Positions 42,024 through 51,608 of a DNA stretch of 64,000 bases are shown here, piece after piece. The first letter of the stretch is position 1, and each line of letters starts with the position of its first letter. This DNA comes from Coemansia sp. RSA 487. Taxonomy: Eukaryota > Kickxellomycota > Kickxellomycetes > Kickxellales > Kickxellaceae. The notes below the pieces were generated by a model, which saw nothing but the letters and a program-made list of their open reading frames with translations, had not been told where the DNA came from and did not search any database. The stretch lies in the NCBI GenBank assembly GCA_027577595.1, contig JANBRJ010000061.1, forward strand, positions 1 through 64,000. The letters are read 5' to 3'. Position numbers and translations under genes: made by a program.

Positions 42024-42323
42024 TCTGCTGTCAGCAATTCCTGTGGCTGCTAGGCAAGCATAATTCAACAAGTGGAAAAAAAAAACAATTTCACCAATAG
42101 AAAAACAAAAAAAAAAAAACTCTGGTCTGCCTAAAGATGGAAGCAAGATAAAAAAAAAAAGACCCTCCCCACTAGGTTTCTATTCTTTCCTTCCTTTCCC
42201 TTCCCTTTACATTGCACTTGTTTTATAAAGTACGCATTTGTAGTTCCCTTTTTATTTCAAACTCTCCCTGGTAGGAGACGCCGCGAAAGCAAAACAAAAC
42301 CAGAACGAAGAGTATATGAGATA
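42024..42323. promoter_or_regulatory. Shared divergent promoter region, FEX and CTK3
   Basis: 300 bp between the two ATGs. It has poly-A and poly-purine tracts near the FEX side and pyrimidine-rich runs (TTCCTTCCTTTCCC) near the CTK3 side. No individual factor site was recognised. Confidence 0.45.
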
Positions 42324-43055
42324 ATGGACGAAATGGACCCGTTCGAAGCACGGCTGCTGTTTGGAAACATGCTCGACAACTTGACAGGCGCACAGCCAAC
42401 GATAGACCGGGTGTCGGGATTCGCCGTGAAGAACAGCAGCATGGCAGACAATCTCCTGGACTGCATAACCGAGAAGCTCGAGAAGCTTGCGGTCCCGCCA
42501 CGGCTCAACATACTCTTGGTCATCGACGCGATCCTCCTTTCCATCAGCCGAACGTCGTCCCGCAAAGGCAGAGCCGCTGGTGACAGTGAAGAGACGCAGA
42601 ACTGGATGGACTTGATCAAAAAAGACATTGTTCAGCTGGTAAAGGAAGTGGTTCCAGAGACGCCGGGCGGGGATGGCAACGTGCCGCAGGTGCGCAAGGT
42701 CGTGGCCGGCTGGAGGCGCAAATCAGTCTTCGACAAGAAAATCCTGGGTGACGTCGAGAAGCTGCTGGCGAATAGGGCAGGAGCAGATACGGGTACGTCA
42801 ACAGAGTCCGGGATGAAGCATCAGGAGATCCTCAAGCGCATCGAGGAGGACCGTGAGCGCCACAAGCGCCACAAGGAGGATGCGTGGATCCGCCCGCCCA
42901 ACGATGCGCCAGAGAACGAGCTCGAATCGTATTGGGAAACCACCAGCGACTTTAACGACGCAGATTGGTTTGAAATCACTGCCGAGAACAACGAGTACCG
43001 CCATGAGCTGGATCTCGTGAAAACATCACTGGGGCTTCATGAAAGCCTGATTTGA
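42324..43055 (+). CDS. CTK3: CTD kinase subunit gamma (CTDK-I, Ctk3/Lsg1)
   Basis: A 243-residue protein starts at the ATG at 42324-42326. The N-terminal half (about 1-140) is a CTD-interacting-type helical domain beginning DPFEARLLFGNMLDNLTGAQ. The C-terminal half carries KRIEEDRERHKRHKEDAWIR and ESYWETTSDFNDADWFEI, the conserved tail of fungal Ctk3/Lsg1. In the CTDK-I complex it supports the kinase (Ctk1) and cyclin (Ctk2) that phosphorylate Ser2 of the RNA polymerase II CTD during elongation. The protein is expected to be nuclear. It is intronless and is followed 160 bp downstream by SFR1 on the same strand. Confidence 0.85.
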   Translation: MDEMDPFEARLLFGNMLDNLTGAQPTIDRVSGFAVKNSSMADNLLDCITEKLEKLAVPPRLNILLVIDAILLSISRTSSRKGRAAGDSEETQNWMDLIKKDIVQLVKEVVPETPGGDGNVPQVRKVVAGWRRKSVFDKKILGDVEKLLANRAGADTGTSTESGMKHQEILKRIEEDRERHKRHKEDAWIRPPNDAPENELESYWETTSDFNDADWFEITAENNEYRHELDLVKTSLGLHESLI

Positions 43056-43214
43056 TCTTGATACTCTTGGCTATTTTTTAATGCGCAGCAGCCGAAAGTA
43101 GGTGGGGGATATCGATCTGTTTTCGTTGCGTTTCTTTTTCGCTTTCCTTTTCTTATTTCGCAATTGCATAACCTGTATTTACTATATATTTCCTTTGACA
43201 TTCACATTGGCGAA

Positions 43215-43940
43215 ATGCAAAAGCACCAAAAGGAGATTGAGCGGCGGCGAAGCATGGTTCTAAAACCGTTCAAGTCGCCTGCACGGCAAACAGCAGAAGC
43301 AGCGTTGCCGAAGTCGGTGCCAGCGACGCCATCTGCACGCAAGCGACCAACGCCCGAGGAAAAGACCACGCCGCTACGTAGTCTGCTGACACAGAGCGCC
43401 AAAAGACGGCGCTACCAGACAACCGCATCTTCCAAATCCACAGGCATTCCGCTTAGCAAGCAAGCGCCGCCTCCAATGCTAGCGGTGTCTGCTGCTAGAG
43501 GAGGGAGTGGCGGAAGCGGCAGCGGCAGCAAGGAGACGCAGAAACTAGTCCAGGAAAAGACGCAGCTGATGCGCCAAGTGGCTCGGATCAAGGAGGAGAT
43601 AGCGTTGATCGAGAGGGCGCGTGTGCTGGAGACCAAAAACGAGGCCAAGGTTGTTGGTGCGCTCATCGCAAAGTGGCAGGTCGCTTGCTCAACCGCTAGC
43701 GACGATCTTTTCGAGCTGCTGAAGCCGGCGATGGAGGCGCAGCGGCAGGCGGCAGTGGCCGAGCGGATGTTTGGGTCTGCCTGGGGCAACACAGACGATG
43801 ACCGTGCTGCGCTGCCGCGAGAGCAGGCGAGTGGCAGCGACCAGAGCGAAGAAGACGACGGCCCCGCTGATGATCCGGATGCAGACATTGACGTTCCGTA
43901 CATGCTCAAGCAATTCGGCATCGACGCAGAGCTCTTTTAG
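43215..43940 (+). CDS. SFR1: Swi5-dependent recombination repair protein 1 (Sfr1/Mei5) homologue
   Basis: The start is placed at the ATG at 43215-43217, giving 241 residues. The N-terminal motif KPFKSPARQ is the short Rad51/Dmc1-associated signature found in Sfr1/Mei5. A disordered basic middle follows, then a coiled-coil (TQKLVQEKTQLMRQVARIKEE). The C-terminal block is VVGALIAKWQVACSTASDDLFELL, ending MLKQFGIDAELF, like Sfr1 tails ('LIxKWRxAxxxAxxELF...MLKxMGID'). With Swi5 it stimulates Rad51 and Dmc1 strand exchange. The call rests on these motifs only; sequence conservation in this family is low. Confidence 0.75.
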   Translation: MQKHQKEIERRRSMVLKPFKSPARQTAEAALPKSVPATPSARKRPTPEEKTTPLRSLLTQSAKRRRYQTTASSKSTGIPLSKQAPPPMLAVSAARGGSGGSGSGSKETQKLVQEKTQLMRQVARIKEEIALIERARVLETKNEAKVVGALIAKWQVACSTASDDLFELLKPAMEAQRQAAVAERMFGSAWGNTDDDRAALPREQASGSDQSEEDDGPADDPDADIDVPYMLKQFGIDAELF

Positions 43941-44005
43941 TAGCGCATGGAATTGAAGTTAATGGTATTGAACAACAAGGGGCTGCACCAGCAGTGAAAA
44001 CAGAT

Positions 44006-44632
44006 CTACTGCAGCGGCTGCTGCGGCTTTGGCGGAGCCATGGTTGAAGTGGACGCGTTGTCGTTGCGGTTGTAGGCCTGGGGCATGCCGCCGCTCATCA
44101 TCATAGGCTGCTGGGGGCGGACCTGGCCTGTGGCGGCGGTGTGGTTGCTGATGGCGGACGGCGGTCTGCTTGCGTCCATGCCCGGGAATCCGGACGGTGG
44201 CATCGGCATCGGCATGGTCATCTTGGGGCCGCTGTCGGCCAGCGACGGGGGCACATCATCCATGTGCATAGAGTTGGTGTTGGACAGAGCCCCCTCGGAA
44301 ATGACCTCGATGCGGATGATGTCGCTGCCGCGCGTCTCGTCAAACATGATGCGCAGCCCGCTGTCGTCGTTGACCATGATCTTGGTTTCGTCAAAGTCTG
44401 TGTACCGGATGTACAGGTCCGTCGACGGGATGCTGAACAGCACGCGCAGCCCGTTGACTAGCTTGCTCCATGTCAGCGTCTCTGGGTGTGGGAAGAAGTA
44501 CCGGAAGTACAGCTTGCCGCCGTTGTTGGTGAACTTGAGCACGCGTCCGCCCGACTCGAGAACCCGTGCCTTTTGCTCCGCGCGGATGGTTCCTGTTACC
44601 TTGCCGATAAACGCTTCTTTTGAATTCATCAT
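44006..44632 (-). CDS. PB1-domain protein with disordered tail
   Basis: 208 residues from the ATG at 44630-44632 (a second Met follows at once). Residues about 25-110 look like a PB1 domain: LKFTNNGGKLYFRYFF as the first strands, LVNGLRVLFSIPSTDLYIRY, the acidic turn DFDETKIMVNDDSGLRIMFD (OPCA-type loop), and IIRIEVI as the last strand. PB1 domains pair through basic and acidic faces; this one shows the acidic face and a Lys/Arg-rich first strand. Residues about 120-208 are Pro/Met/Gln/Asn-rich and disordered. No partner domain (kinase, zinc finger, Phox) is present in the gene. Function unknown; an adaptor role is inferred. Confidence 0.65.
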   Translation of the reverse strand: MMNSKEAFIGKVTGTIRAEQKARVLESGGRVLKFTNNGGKLYFRYFFPHPETLTWSKLVNGLRVLFSIPSTDLYIRYTDFDETKIMVNDDSGLRIMFDETRGSDIIRIEVISEGALSNTNSMHMDDVPPSLADSGPKMTMPMPMPPSGFPGMDASRPPSAISNHTAATGQVRPQQPMMMSGGMPQAYNRNDNASTSTMAPPKPQQPLQ

Positions 44633-45037
44633 GGTCCCTCCGCTGCGTATGCTTTTTTTTTGCTTTGTGGGATATATCTGAGGACGACGAATGATAGAAA
44701 AAACGAACTGGGGAGAGAAAAGAAAAGAAAGACTCGGATATAAAGTGCTTTGCAGTCAGGTAGAAGGACAGCAAAAGACAATACAATGCATACTATAAAG
44801 ATTATAAGAATCTGCTCACATGTCCGAGATAAAAAGGTGAAATGTAATTTATTACTACACCTCGCTTGTTCGCTCGCTCAGTGAGTGTCATCTGCTGTGC
44901 AGCCAAAACTCTCATGGAATCCCCCTCCCCCAAAACAGTGAAATGCGCTGCTGTCAATTCTTCTGCACGCAGCTCTCTGCTTCGCTTGCTACCGCTTTGT
45001 CTTGGGATTGGGTGGAATTGAGCGGAGGAGGAGGAGC
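44633..45037. other. Intergenic
   Basis: About 400 bp, with the leader of the PB1 gene and the 3' flank of the J-protein gene. Nothing else recognised. Confidence 0.5.
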
Positions 45038-46060
45038 TCACAGCGCCTTGGAGTCACCATCCGAAGGCGATGACGACGGCTGGTCCAAAAGGTATTTGCT
45101 AATAACCCTGTCGCTCGCCAGCGCTCTGCGCACAGTGTCGCGGCTCTTTGCGACGTCGGGGTCAGCAGCGACCTGCCTCCGGGCATCCACGCCACAGAGC
45201 TGCCTATCGCTCAGCAGCGCAACAAGCCCCAGCCCCGAGCCGTGTGGCCACAGCCTGCCGAACTCTGGGCCAGCAGCCCTTGTTGTAGCACCGCCGTCCA
45301 TCTCAGCGGCCCTTCTCAGCCGCCGTGCCTCATATTCTTTCATCTGGCCGGGCGGCACCTCACGCATCCTCTCGCGCGCCCGTTCCCTGGCGTTCTCCAG
45401 AGCATCAACTGACCTGAAATGCTCGACCTCGTGCATCCACTGCATATCGTCGTACTGCAGTAGCTTCTGGAACACGCTCACCAGAGCCAGAACGCCAACG
45501 AATCCGAAAACGCCCCACGTCAGCCGCCAGTCGTTGATCGCCCGCTCTTGCGATCTCTGTCGTCGCCAGTACTCTTCGTAATATCCATATGGCCGCTCCG
45601 ATGCCCATGGATCATTCGTGTGGTGCTTGCCGCCAGACCGTACGTGGATATTGTATTTCTGGCGCAGCCCAGGGTCTGACAGCACTTCGTATGCGCTGGT
45701 CACCATGACGAACCGCTCGTGCATGGCGCGACGGCGTTCATCGGGCTTCATTTGCCGCCACTCTTTTTCACCCAAGACCGAGGGCTTTGCTTTGCTATTC
45801 ATATATGTGTCTGGGTGCAGTTCTCGGCAAAGCTTGTAGTACTGTTTCTTTATCTCGTCGCCAGTACATGTGGGCTCGAGCCCTAGAATCCGGTATGCGT
45901 TGTCGCCTAGCTTTGCAAACATCTGGTGCGCCTCGGTCCAGTTGTGCGCAGCCCGCACGTGGCTGCAAGCATGCGGGGGCTTATGTCCATGCCGATACGT
46001 GGCGCTAATCGTTTGCTGGAGCAGTCCTGACGCCGTCCATCGCTTGTGCGCACGGTTCAT
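45038..46060 (-). CDS. Mitochondrial-type membrane J-domain (DnaJ) protein
   Basis: The start is set at the ATG at 46058-46060, since eight upstream codons precede a better Met; the product is about 340 residues. The N-terminus MNRAHKRWTASGLLQQTISA is Arg/Ser/hydrophobic like a mitochondrial presequence. The J domain (about 45-130) reads NAYRILGLEPTC, then KQYYKLCRELHPDTYMN with the HPD tripeptide, and AYEVLSDPGLRQKYNIHVRSG. A longer loop than usual lies between HPD and helix III. A single membrane segment follows (TWGVFGFVGVLALVSVF, about 190-207), then a charged tail. The layout resembles yeast Jid1 or animal DNAJC4. It would be an Hsp70 co-chaperone anchored in a membrane, probably mitochondrial; this is inference. 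Confidence 0.8.
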   Translation of the reverse strand: MNRAHKRWTASGLLQQTISATYRHGHKPPHACSHVRAAHNWTEAHQMFAKLGDNAYRILGLEPTCTGDEIKKQYYKLCRELHPDTYMNSKAKPSVLGEKEWRQMKPDERRRAMHERFVMVTSAYEVLSDPGLRQKYNIHVRSGGKHHTNDPWASERPYGYYEEYWRRQRSQERAINDWRLTWGVFGFVGVLALVSVFQKLLQYDDMQWMHEVEHFRSVDALENARERARERMREVPPGQMKEYEARRLRRAAEMDGGATTRAAGPEFGRLWPHGSGLGLVALLSDRQLCGVDARRQVAADPDVAKSRDTVRRALASDRVISKYLLDQPSSSPSDGDSKAL

Positions 46061-46427
46061 AGGAGGAAAAAGAGATATTAACAAGAGTAGAGCTTGTGCG
46101 AAGCAAGCGGAAAAGAAAAAGGTCAGAGGGGCATGGAGCTTGTGCGCTTGGGGGTAGCCTAGACTTTTACGGCACTGGAACGAGAGGATATGATATCAAG
46201 TAAATACAAGCTGAAGCGTCAGAAAGTCTATTGCCCATTATACAGAAGAGAAAAACGAATGGAAAAAAAAGGTCTAAGTTGCTTTTGCAATATTGAAAAA
46301 AGGGCAATTTGATTAGTTGGTGGGGCAAAGAACACATCAAGGCCTCACACCGCTCTTTCTCTCTAGAGAGAACGAAAATAAATTAGTAACAGCACAAAGT
46401 GGAGGGGGGAGAGGAAGAAGCTAGGAC
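46061..46427. other. Intergenic
   Basis: About 370 bp, AT-rich. Nothing recognised. Confidence 0.5.
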
Positions 46428-47666
46428 CTAGCTGTTCATGGAAATGGCCATGTATCCGCGAAGATCCATGGGGCTGAGCTGCGGCTGGCCAATGTGGTCA
46501 AAGATGGTTTTCCGCAGGCTCGACCCTGACTTTGGCCACGGCGGCGTGCATGGAGCCAGCGAAGCCGAACCGCTCTGGTCAGCTGACCCAACTGCTGCGG
46601 AGGTTTCAATTTTAGTGCCGGGCACCTGGGGAGTTGGCGGCGTGATGAAGAACGTGGGCGCCCACGCGGCTGGCGACGGAGTGCGCTGCGCGAGGAACGA
46701 CGGGCTGACCTCGCCATATGCCGAGCAATCGCTGAGGATGCCAGAGAACCCGCTGCCTCCTGGAGTCTGCGGCATGCTTGGCGACATCGGCGACAATGTC
46801 AGACCAGCCGATGGCAGCCCGACCATCGCTGTGTTTGCTGCGTTTCCCAGCGCCAGCGCCGGCGGCCGCGAAAAGCCCGCGGGCTGTTTGCGCAGCGGTG
46901 TCGATGTGGTGGGTGGGCTGATCAGCCCTGTCGGCGCAACGCTGAGCTTGGACATCTTGCCTCCCAGCACCGGCTTCTTCTGCTTCTTTGCAGGCGCTGT
47001 CTTTTGCAGTCTGAACGTCATCGGCGGCGGCAGCGGCTGTGTGACGCTGTTTGTGTTGTTGTCGGTTGGTGGCGATGCAAGTGCAGTGGGCGCCATTGGT
47101 GCGGCAGCTGGCGTGTCCTGCTTTGTAAGCTGGAGACCAGATGGCTTGGGCTTTTTGGTCTTTCTCAGAGGGAACGGATTGTTGCTTGTGCTTACAGGCC
47201 TTTTGTCATCGTCCTTGGCTTTGCTGTTGAGGTTGCTGAGGCTGTTTATTTTCAGCGGCGACCCAACCATACTTCCACCAAACCCGTTCCTGCCAAGCGA
47301 CAAGCCCTTGACGATGGGCGACAGCCCAGTGCTTCCCATCGGCGACGACACGCTTGCTGTTGCAGGGCCAGCGCTGTCCGGCTGTGTCTTGGCCTTGGCC
47401 TTGGCGACCATCAACGGCGTGGGCGGCGCCTTCTTCATTCTGCGCGACGCCAGCGTCGATGCCTGCGGGAACTGCAGCTTCTTTGCGTTGGCGGCTCCAA
47501 GCGTGGTGGTCGGCTTGATCGCCATGGGCTGGTCAAGCTTCACCCGCTTGCCTGGGCTTTGCAAAGAAAGCGCATACACCGACCAGCGGTTGCAGCCCTT
47601 TTGCCTTGGTGAGAATATGGGCCCTCTGGGTGTGGAAGGTGGTGATAGTGCGGATATCGTAAACAT
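46428..47666 (-). CDS. Disordered Ser/Pro/Thr-rich basic protein, unknown
   Basis: 412 residues from the ATG at 47664-47666. Almost the whole protein is low complexity with many Ser-Pro and Thr-Pro sites (LSPPSTPRGPIFSPR at the start) and basic clusters (KKPKP, KKQKKP). It ends PQLSPMDLRGYMAISMNS. There are no membrane segments. The many SP/TP sites suggest control by a proline-directed kinase (CDK or MAPK), and the basic clusters suggest a nuclear location; both are inference. I do not recognise a family. An antisense frame of 418 codons covers the same interval and was judged a shadow. The leader of this gene is a very long purine-rich (plus strand) tract. Confidence 0.6.
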   Translation of the reverse strand: MFTISALSPPSTPRGPIFSPRQKGCNRWSVYALSLQSPGKRVKLDQPMAIKPTTTLGAANAKKLQFPQASTLASRRMKKAPPTPLMVAKAKAKTQPDSAGPATASVSSPMGSTGLSPIVKGLSLGRNGFGGSMVGSPLKINSLSNLNSKAKDDDKRPVSTSNNPFPLRKTKKPKPSGLQLTKQDTPAAAPMAPTALASPPTDNNTNSVTQPLPPPMTFRLQKTAPAKKQKKPVLGGKMSKLSVAPTGLISPPTTSTPLRKQPAGFSRPPALALGNAANTAMVGLPSAGLTLSPMSPSMPQTPGGSGFSGILSDCSAYGEVSPSFLAQRTPSPAAWAPTFFITPPTPQVPGTKIETSAAVGSADQSGSASLAPCTPPWPKSGSSLRKTIFDHIGQPQLSPMDLRGYMAISMNS

Positions 47667-49934
47667 TGTGTATTATAGACAGAGAATGATATAAAAGAAT
47701 ATAGATAGGAAAATGTAATGCGGGATTGTAGGATGGAGACAAGAAAGGAAATAACACGAGAGATGTTTTGCAAACTAAACCAGAGTAGAAACTATAGTGT
47801 TGTATACAGAGGCTGGATAGAATGTAAATGTATAGAAAGATGATGAAAAACAGAAACCGATAAAGATACACCCTAACAGTACCTTGAGTATAAGGACGCT
47901 AGTGAAATTATAAGCTGCAAGGGAAAAGACAATGTGTGTGCGGTATAGAACGTACAACGAAGACACAATGGATGCAGATATATGGAAGATGCAATAAAGG
48001 CAATTTGGAATGCGAGAAAAGTGATCTTTATAAAAAGTGAAGCAACCGGCAATGAGATCTTTTATATATAAAAAAGTTGCAAAAGAACTTGAGATAGGAT
48101 TGTGAAAATGGCTAATGGTGTTGGAGAAGGAAAGGGTGAAGGATAAGCAGATATGAACCAAAAAGTGCAATGTGATATGTAATGCTAGAAGGATAAAGGT
48201 TTTACAAAAAACCAAATGTAAAGAAAAAGTTGCTGAAAAGACACAAAGGAAAAGAAATGAGATGAAATAAAAACGTGCACAGGTTGGAATGGAGAGGAGG
48301 GGTACAGTATATATGGATGAACGTGAGGGGGCCGTGCATGAGCTGTATGCCAATGCAATGGTTTTTTTTGCTTCTGCCGGTTCCAACCTCCGCTTTGCGC
48401 CTTTTCCTGCATAAGTGTGTCGTCGAGACCGCTAACAGAAGTGTATGGCGGTTTGTGTGTCACTGCGAGCATGTATAGAAAATAAGACAAAAAACTTTCA
48501 GGTTTTCATGGCAAATCGTTGTTCTCCTTGGGAAGAACTCACAACTGCCCCCCCCCCAATTTCTGAATTGAATGCTCGGTCTTTGTCTCATTCTCTGCAT
48601 GACCTGGACTGGGCGTGTAAATCTCTCCTGCTGCGCGCGCAAGACACAAGAAATTATACACTAAAAATAGTGAATCTGGTGACGCTTGTCTACGACAATC
48701 CCCGCACTCTACCTTTTATTTTTTGGAATCCCTTGCTTGTCTCAGCCAAAATAAGAAGTCTGACACACACAGCTTTTCAAAGCCAAGCCTACAAAGAAGC
48801 CAGTTGTTTTCTTTGCAAGGAAAATACCCTTGTAGTGTCTAAAAAGGAAATCCCGCAACTGCACTTTGTTCCTTTTCCTTTCGCTCTTTGTATACAAAGA
48901 CTGCACTCATGTTTCCGGATATTGCAGGTTTCCCACAGTTGATTGGATATGCAAATTGTAATAATGCATGCCTGACACAAGCACACGCATTCCTTTGCGT
49001 TTGCTGAGTCGGTCTGCAAACGGTCCACACAAGCTTCTCCCCCAACCCTTACATGCAACATCCATTTCTACATCCCCTCTCTGCAACACATTCCAAATGT
49101 TTGTTTACCTTTTCGATCGCTGAGCCAGAATCCCGCACAGCTGCCAACTGATCTGTACATGTTCCAGGCACACACCCCCCACCATATGGCTGCATGTGTT
49201 TTCTGGAATTTCTTTTTAGATATCCAAACACGTTTTTTGGCGACCTCCGTCTTGGAATGACTCAGGGTTAGAAAAGTCAAATACTACACAACACAAACCG
49301 TAAACAATAGCAACAATACATGCTAAGTACAATGTACTATTTGCACGCATGTGTCCAACTCGTGCCTGTTTCATCTACTCGACGCCTCCCTGTCTTGCTG
49401 TTCCATTCATTATGATGCTTGTTTACGCCAAAAGTGTCAACAACCACAATACAATCCAAAGACAAAGCTAGCATAGGATTTTCTAATATCAATTGCCACT
49501 AAACAATCCTACATCTCTACAAAGGACTGCTCGGACAACTGCCAGTTCCTGCTTTGAAGGCAAAATTCGTATTTCTCCTATTCTCTCTAAAAATAACAAC
49601 AACCCAAAGAAACCTACATCACATCATTGTCAGCACCTTATTCGGTATAGTAGAGAATATTCCTTGTTTCGTTTTTTTCCTTGCAAGCTATTCTCCTGGA
49701 AAAAAAACATCTATAGTATAGTAACAAGTAAGCGTTACCACACGTAAAACTCTAAACTGATTCATCGCGTTTCAGGCAAGAAAATAAACTGCAAATTGTA
49801 ATCCATCTTAAAGTATATTTTGAAAAAGAAGACAGGAAAGATCTGAAGCAAGAAAAAAAGACACTTGATCCACAGAATATGGTGCTCACTATCCAATTGG
49901 TATAATATTAAAACCAAAAAAAGAACACTCAAAC
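47667..49934. other. Intergenic, with a long polypurine tract
   Basis: About 2.3 kb. The first 600 bases are the polypurine tract listed separately. The rest (48.3-49.9 kb) is AT-rich with only short frames and no RNA gene recognised. Confidence 0.5.
47695..48290. repeat. Polypurine (plus strand) / polypyrimidine (minus strand) tract
   Basis: The plus strand is dominated by A and G (runs such as AGAAAAGGAAAG) for about 600 bases, so the minus strand, which would be the leader of the Ser/Pro-rich protein gene, is pyrimidine-rich. A long C/T-rich 5' leader is the simplest reading. Confidence 0.55.
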
Positions 49935-50827
49935 TTAGTTGATCTTCTTTCTGAAGGAGCAGCCCTCGGTCAGGCGGGCACGGCCACCAGTGGGCTGGCA
50001 CAGAACGGTCGAGCAGCCGGGGCAGGTAACAACGCTCTGCGAGTTGCTGAAAACAACGGTGATGTTGAAGCAGCCCGAGCACTTCACGTCCATGAAGTAC
50101 GAGTTGGGCGACTGCACGAGGCGCTTAAGCTTGTGCTGGCGCTTCTCGTTCTCGAGAGTAGGGTTAAGGAGGTCGACCGCAAGCTATAGCGAAAATTGCA
50201 CGTAAAATAATACAAGAATTGTTAGCATAACGTTTGGCACTTGTTTCCTAAACAAAAAGGTGCAGTATATGCGTATGTGTTTGTGGCTGATGATTCAAGA
50301 TCCAAGCAAAAGAGCAACCATAGTATGCGTGGAGCAGCTGCGATAAGCATGGTTGCGAAAGAATACAGCAAGCAAACAGCGCTTCCGACGAATACTATTT
50401 AATTGTTGTGGAACGCAGCGTCTGCAAATTCGTGACCTGCTTGAATCTGCATCCAATTCAAAATTCAGGCTTGCTTTTACTCGCTCAACTCAATAACAAC
50501 CGCTGTTCTGACTCGCCGTGCAAATCCCTCTGCGGCACGAATTGGTGCAAAGAAAGGTCCAGAGCTTCGTTTATCTCAAAGTCAACTGGGAAATCGAGAG
50601 AAAGCACGCCAACTTGGAAGTGGGTGGGAGTTGACTGTCAGTCCATGCTCACTTTCGTCTCTCTGTAGATGCTCCTTCGCATTTGTCACTGTCCACGCAT
50701 TCCGAGTTGCTCTGTCTGTCTCCCTGAATCTTCGATAAACACATTCCATATATGCGCATTTTGTGAATTTCACCACGAATTCCGTTTGGCCTCAACGAAG
50801 AAAAAAAGTCGAAGTACTTACAACCAT
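49935..50827 (-). CDS. RPS27: 40S ribosomal protein eS27
   Basis: Exon 1 is only six coding bases (50822-50827, Met-Val) and ends at a GTAAGT donor. Exon 2 is 49935-50183. The 638-nt intron is 50184-50821 with a TATAG acceptor. The 84-residue product has exactly the usual eS27 length and reads [20 protein letters not shown], then [17 protein letters not shown] and [19 protein letters not shown]. The four zinc-binding cysteines (37, 40, 56, 59) are present. It is part of the 40S small subunit. The intron right after the second codon is a common place in fungal and animal eS27 genes, but the length is large for this window, and the intron could host a snoRNA, although none was recognised. Confidence 0.95.
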
Positions 50828-51608
50828 TTTGACTATAGTGTGGTGAAAAAGCCGGTTTAGATGGATGCAAAATAAGCAAAAAGAAACAGATATTTAGTAG
50901 TTGTGCTAAATCGGTTGAAAAATTGCAAACGTTGTGGATGGATGCGTCTGGTGTAGTATCCTTTTCTAAACTTTTCCAAAATGATGGATGCGACGTACCA
51001 GTATGTATATAAGAGTCGAGGTAAAAAAGCGAAAGGAGTGAATCCAAAGTTGCACTCTGCTTGCTGGGTGAGTATATTCTTGCGCCAGGCGATTTTTCGT
51101 CACTGAAAGAGTGTGCTTTTTCCGTGGCTGCCACACAATCATGAAAAGTGCCCAAAAGAGTAATGGATTCGAAAAAAAACATTTAATCACGTGCTAACCT
51201 GTAAAATAAAAGCACTAAATTATGCAAATCATTTACGATCAGCAGATCAAAATATGGACAATAAGCTAGGCGCAAAATTCATTGGAAAGGAATCCTATAG
51301 TTGTCGAATAGAATGGCTCATAGTTTTACATGATCATTTACGATCGGACAGAGGCAGCCTCTGTTTCCACCAAATACTTGCACTTTTTAGCTTTCCGCTG
51401 TTTCAGTAATGTAGTGCTAGTGCGCGATCATGTAGTCGATTTGGACCAAACATCTCCAGGCTATTGAACATGCTTGAATATGTGCCATCACAGAATCGTC
51501 TCCAAATAAAACTGATATACAGCAGATGACATGTAGAAAGTTAAACACTCATGTAACAGGATTGGGGAGGGGTGGCGGTTTATTGGATCACAATATAAAA
51601 ATGGACAC
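50828..51608. other. Intergenic, eS27 promoter and flanks
   Basis: About 780 bp: eS27 promoter side at left, 3' flank of the TOM20-SET gene at right. No gene recognised. Confidence 0.5.

Noticed and set aside
46438-47694. A 418-codon plus-strand frame covering the Ser/Pro-rich gene
   Set aside because: It mirrors the minus-strand gene almost exactly and reads as hydrophobic low-complexity shadow; the minus strand has SP/TP-type content and a fungal-style leader.
47775-48386. A 203-codon minus-strand frame in the polypyrimidine tract
   Set aside because: Phe/Ser/Leu-rich composition is what a C/T-rich strand gives in any frame; no domain.
50649-51182. A 177-codon minus-strand frame overlapping the eS27 start and upstream region
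   Set aside because: It overlaps the true eS27 exon 1 and intron in another frame and has no motif.
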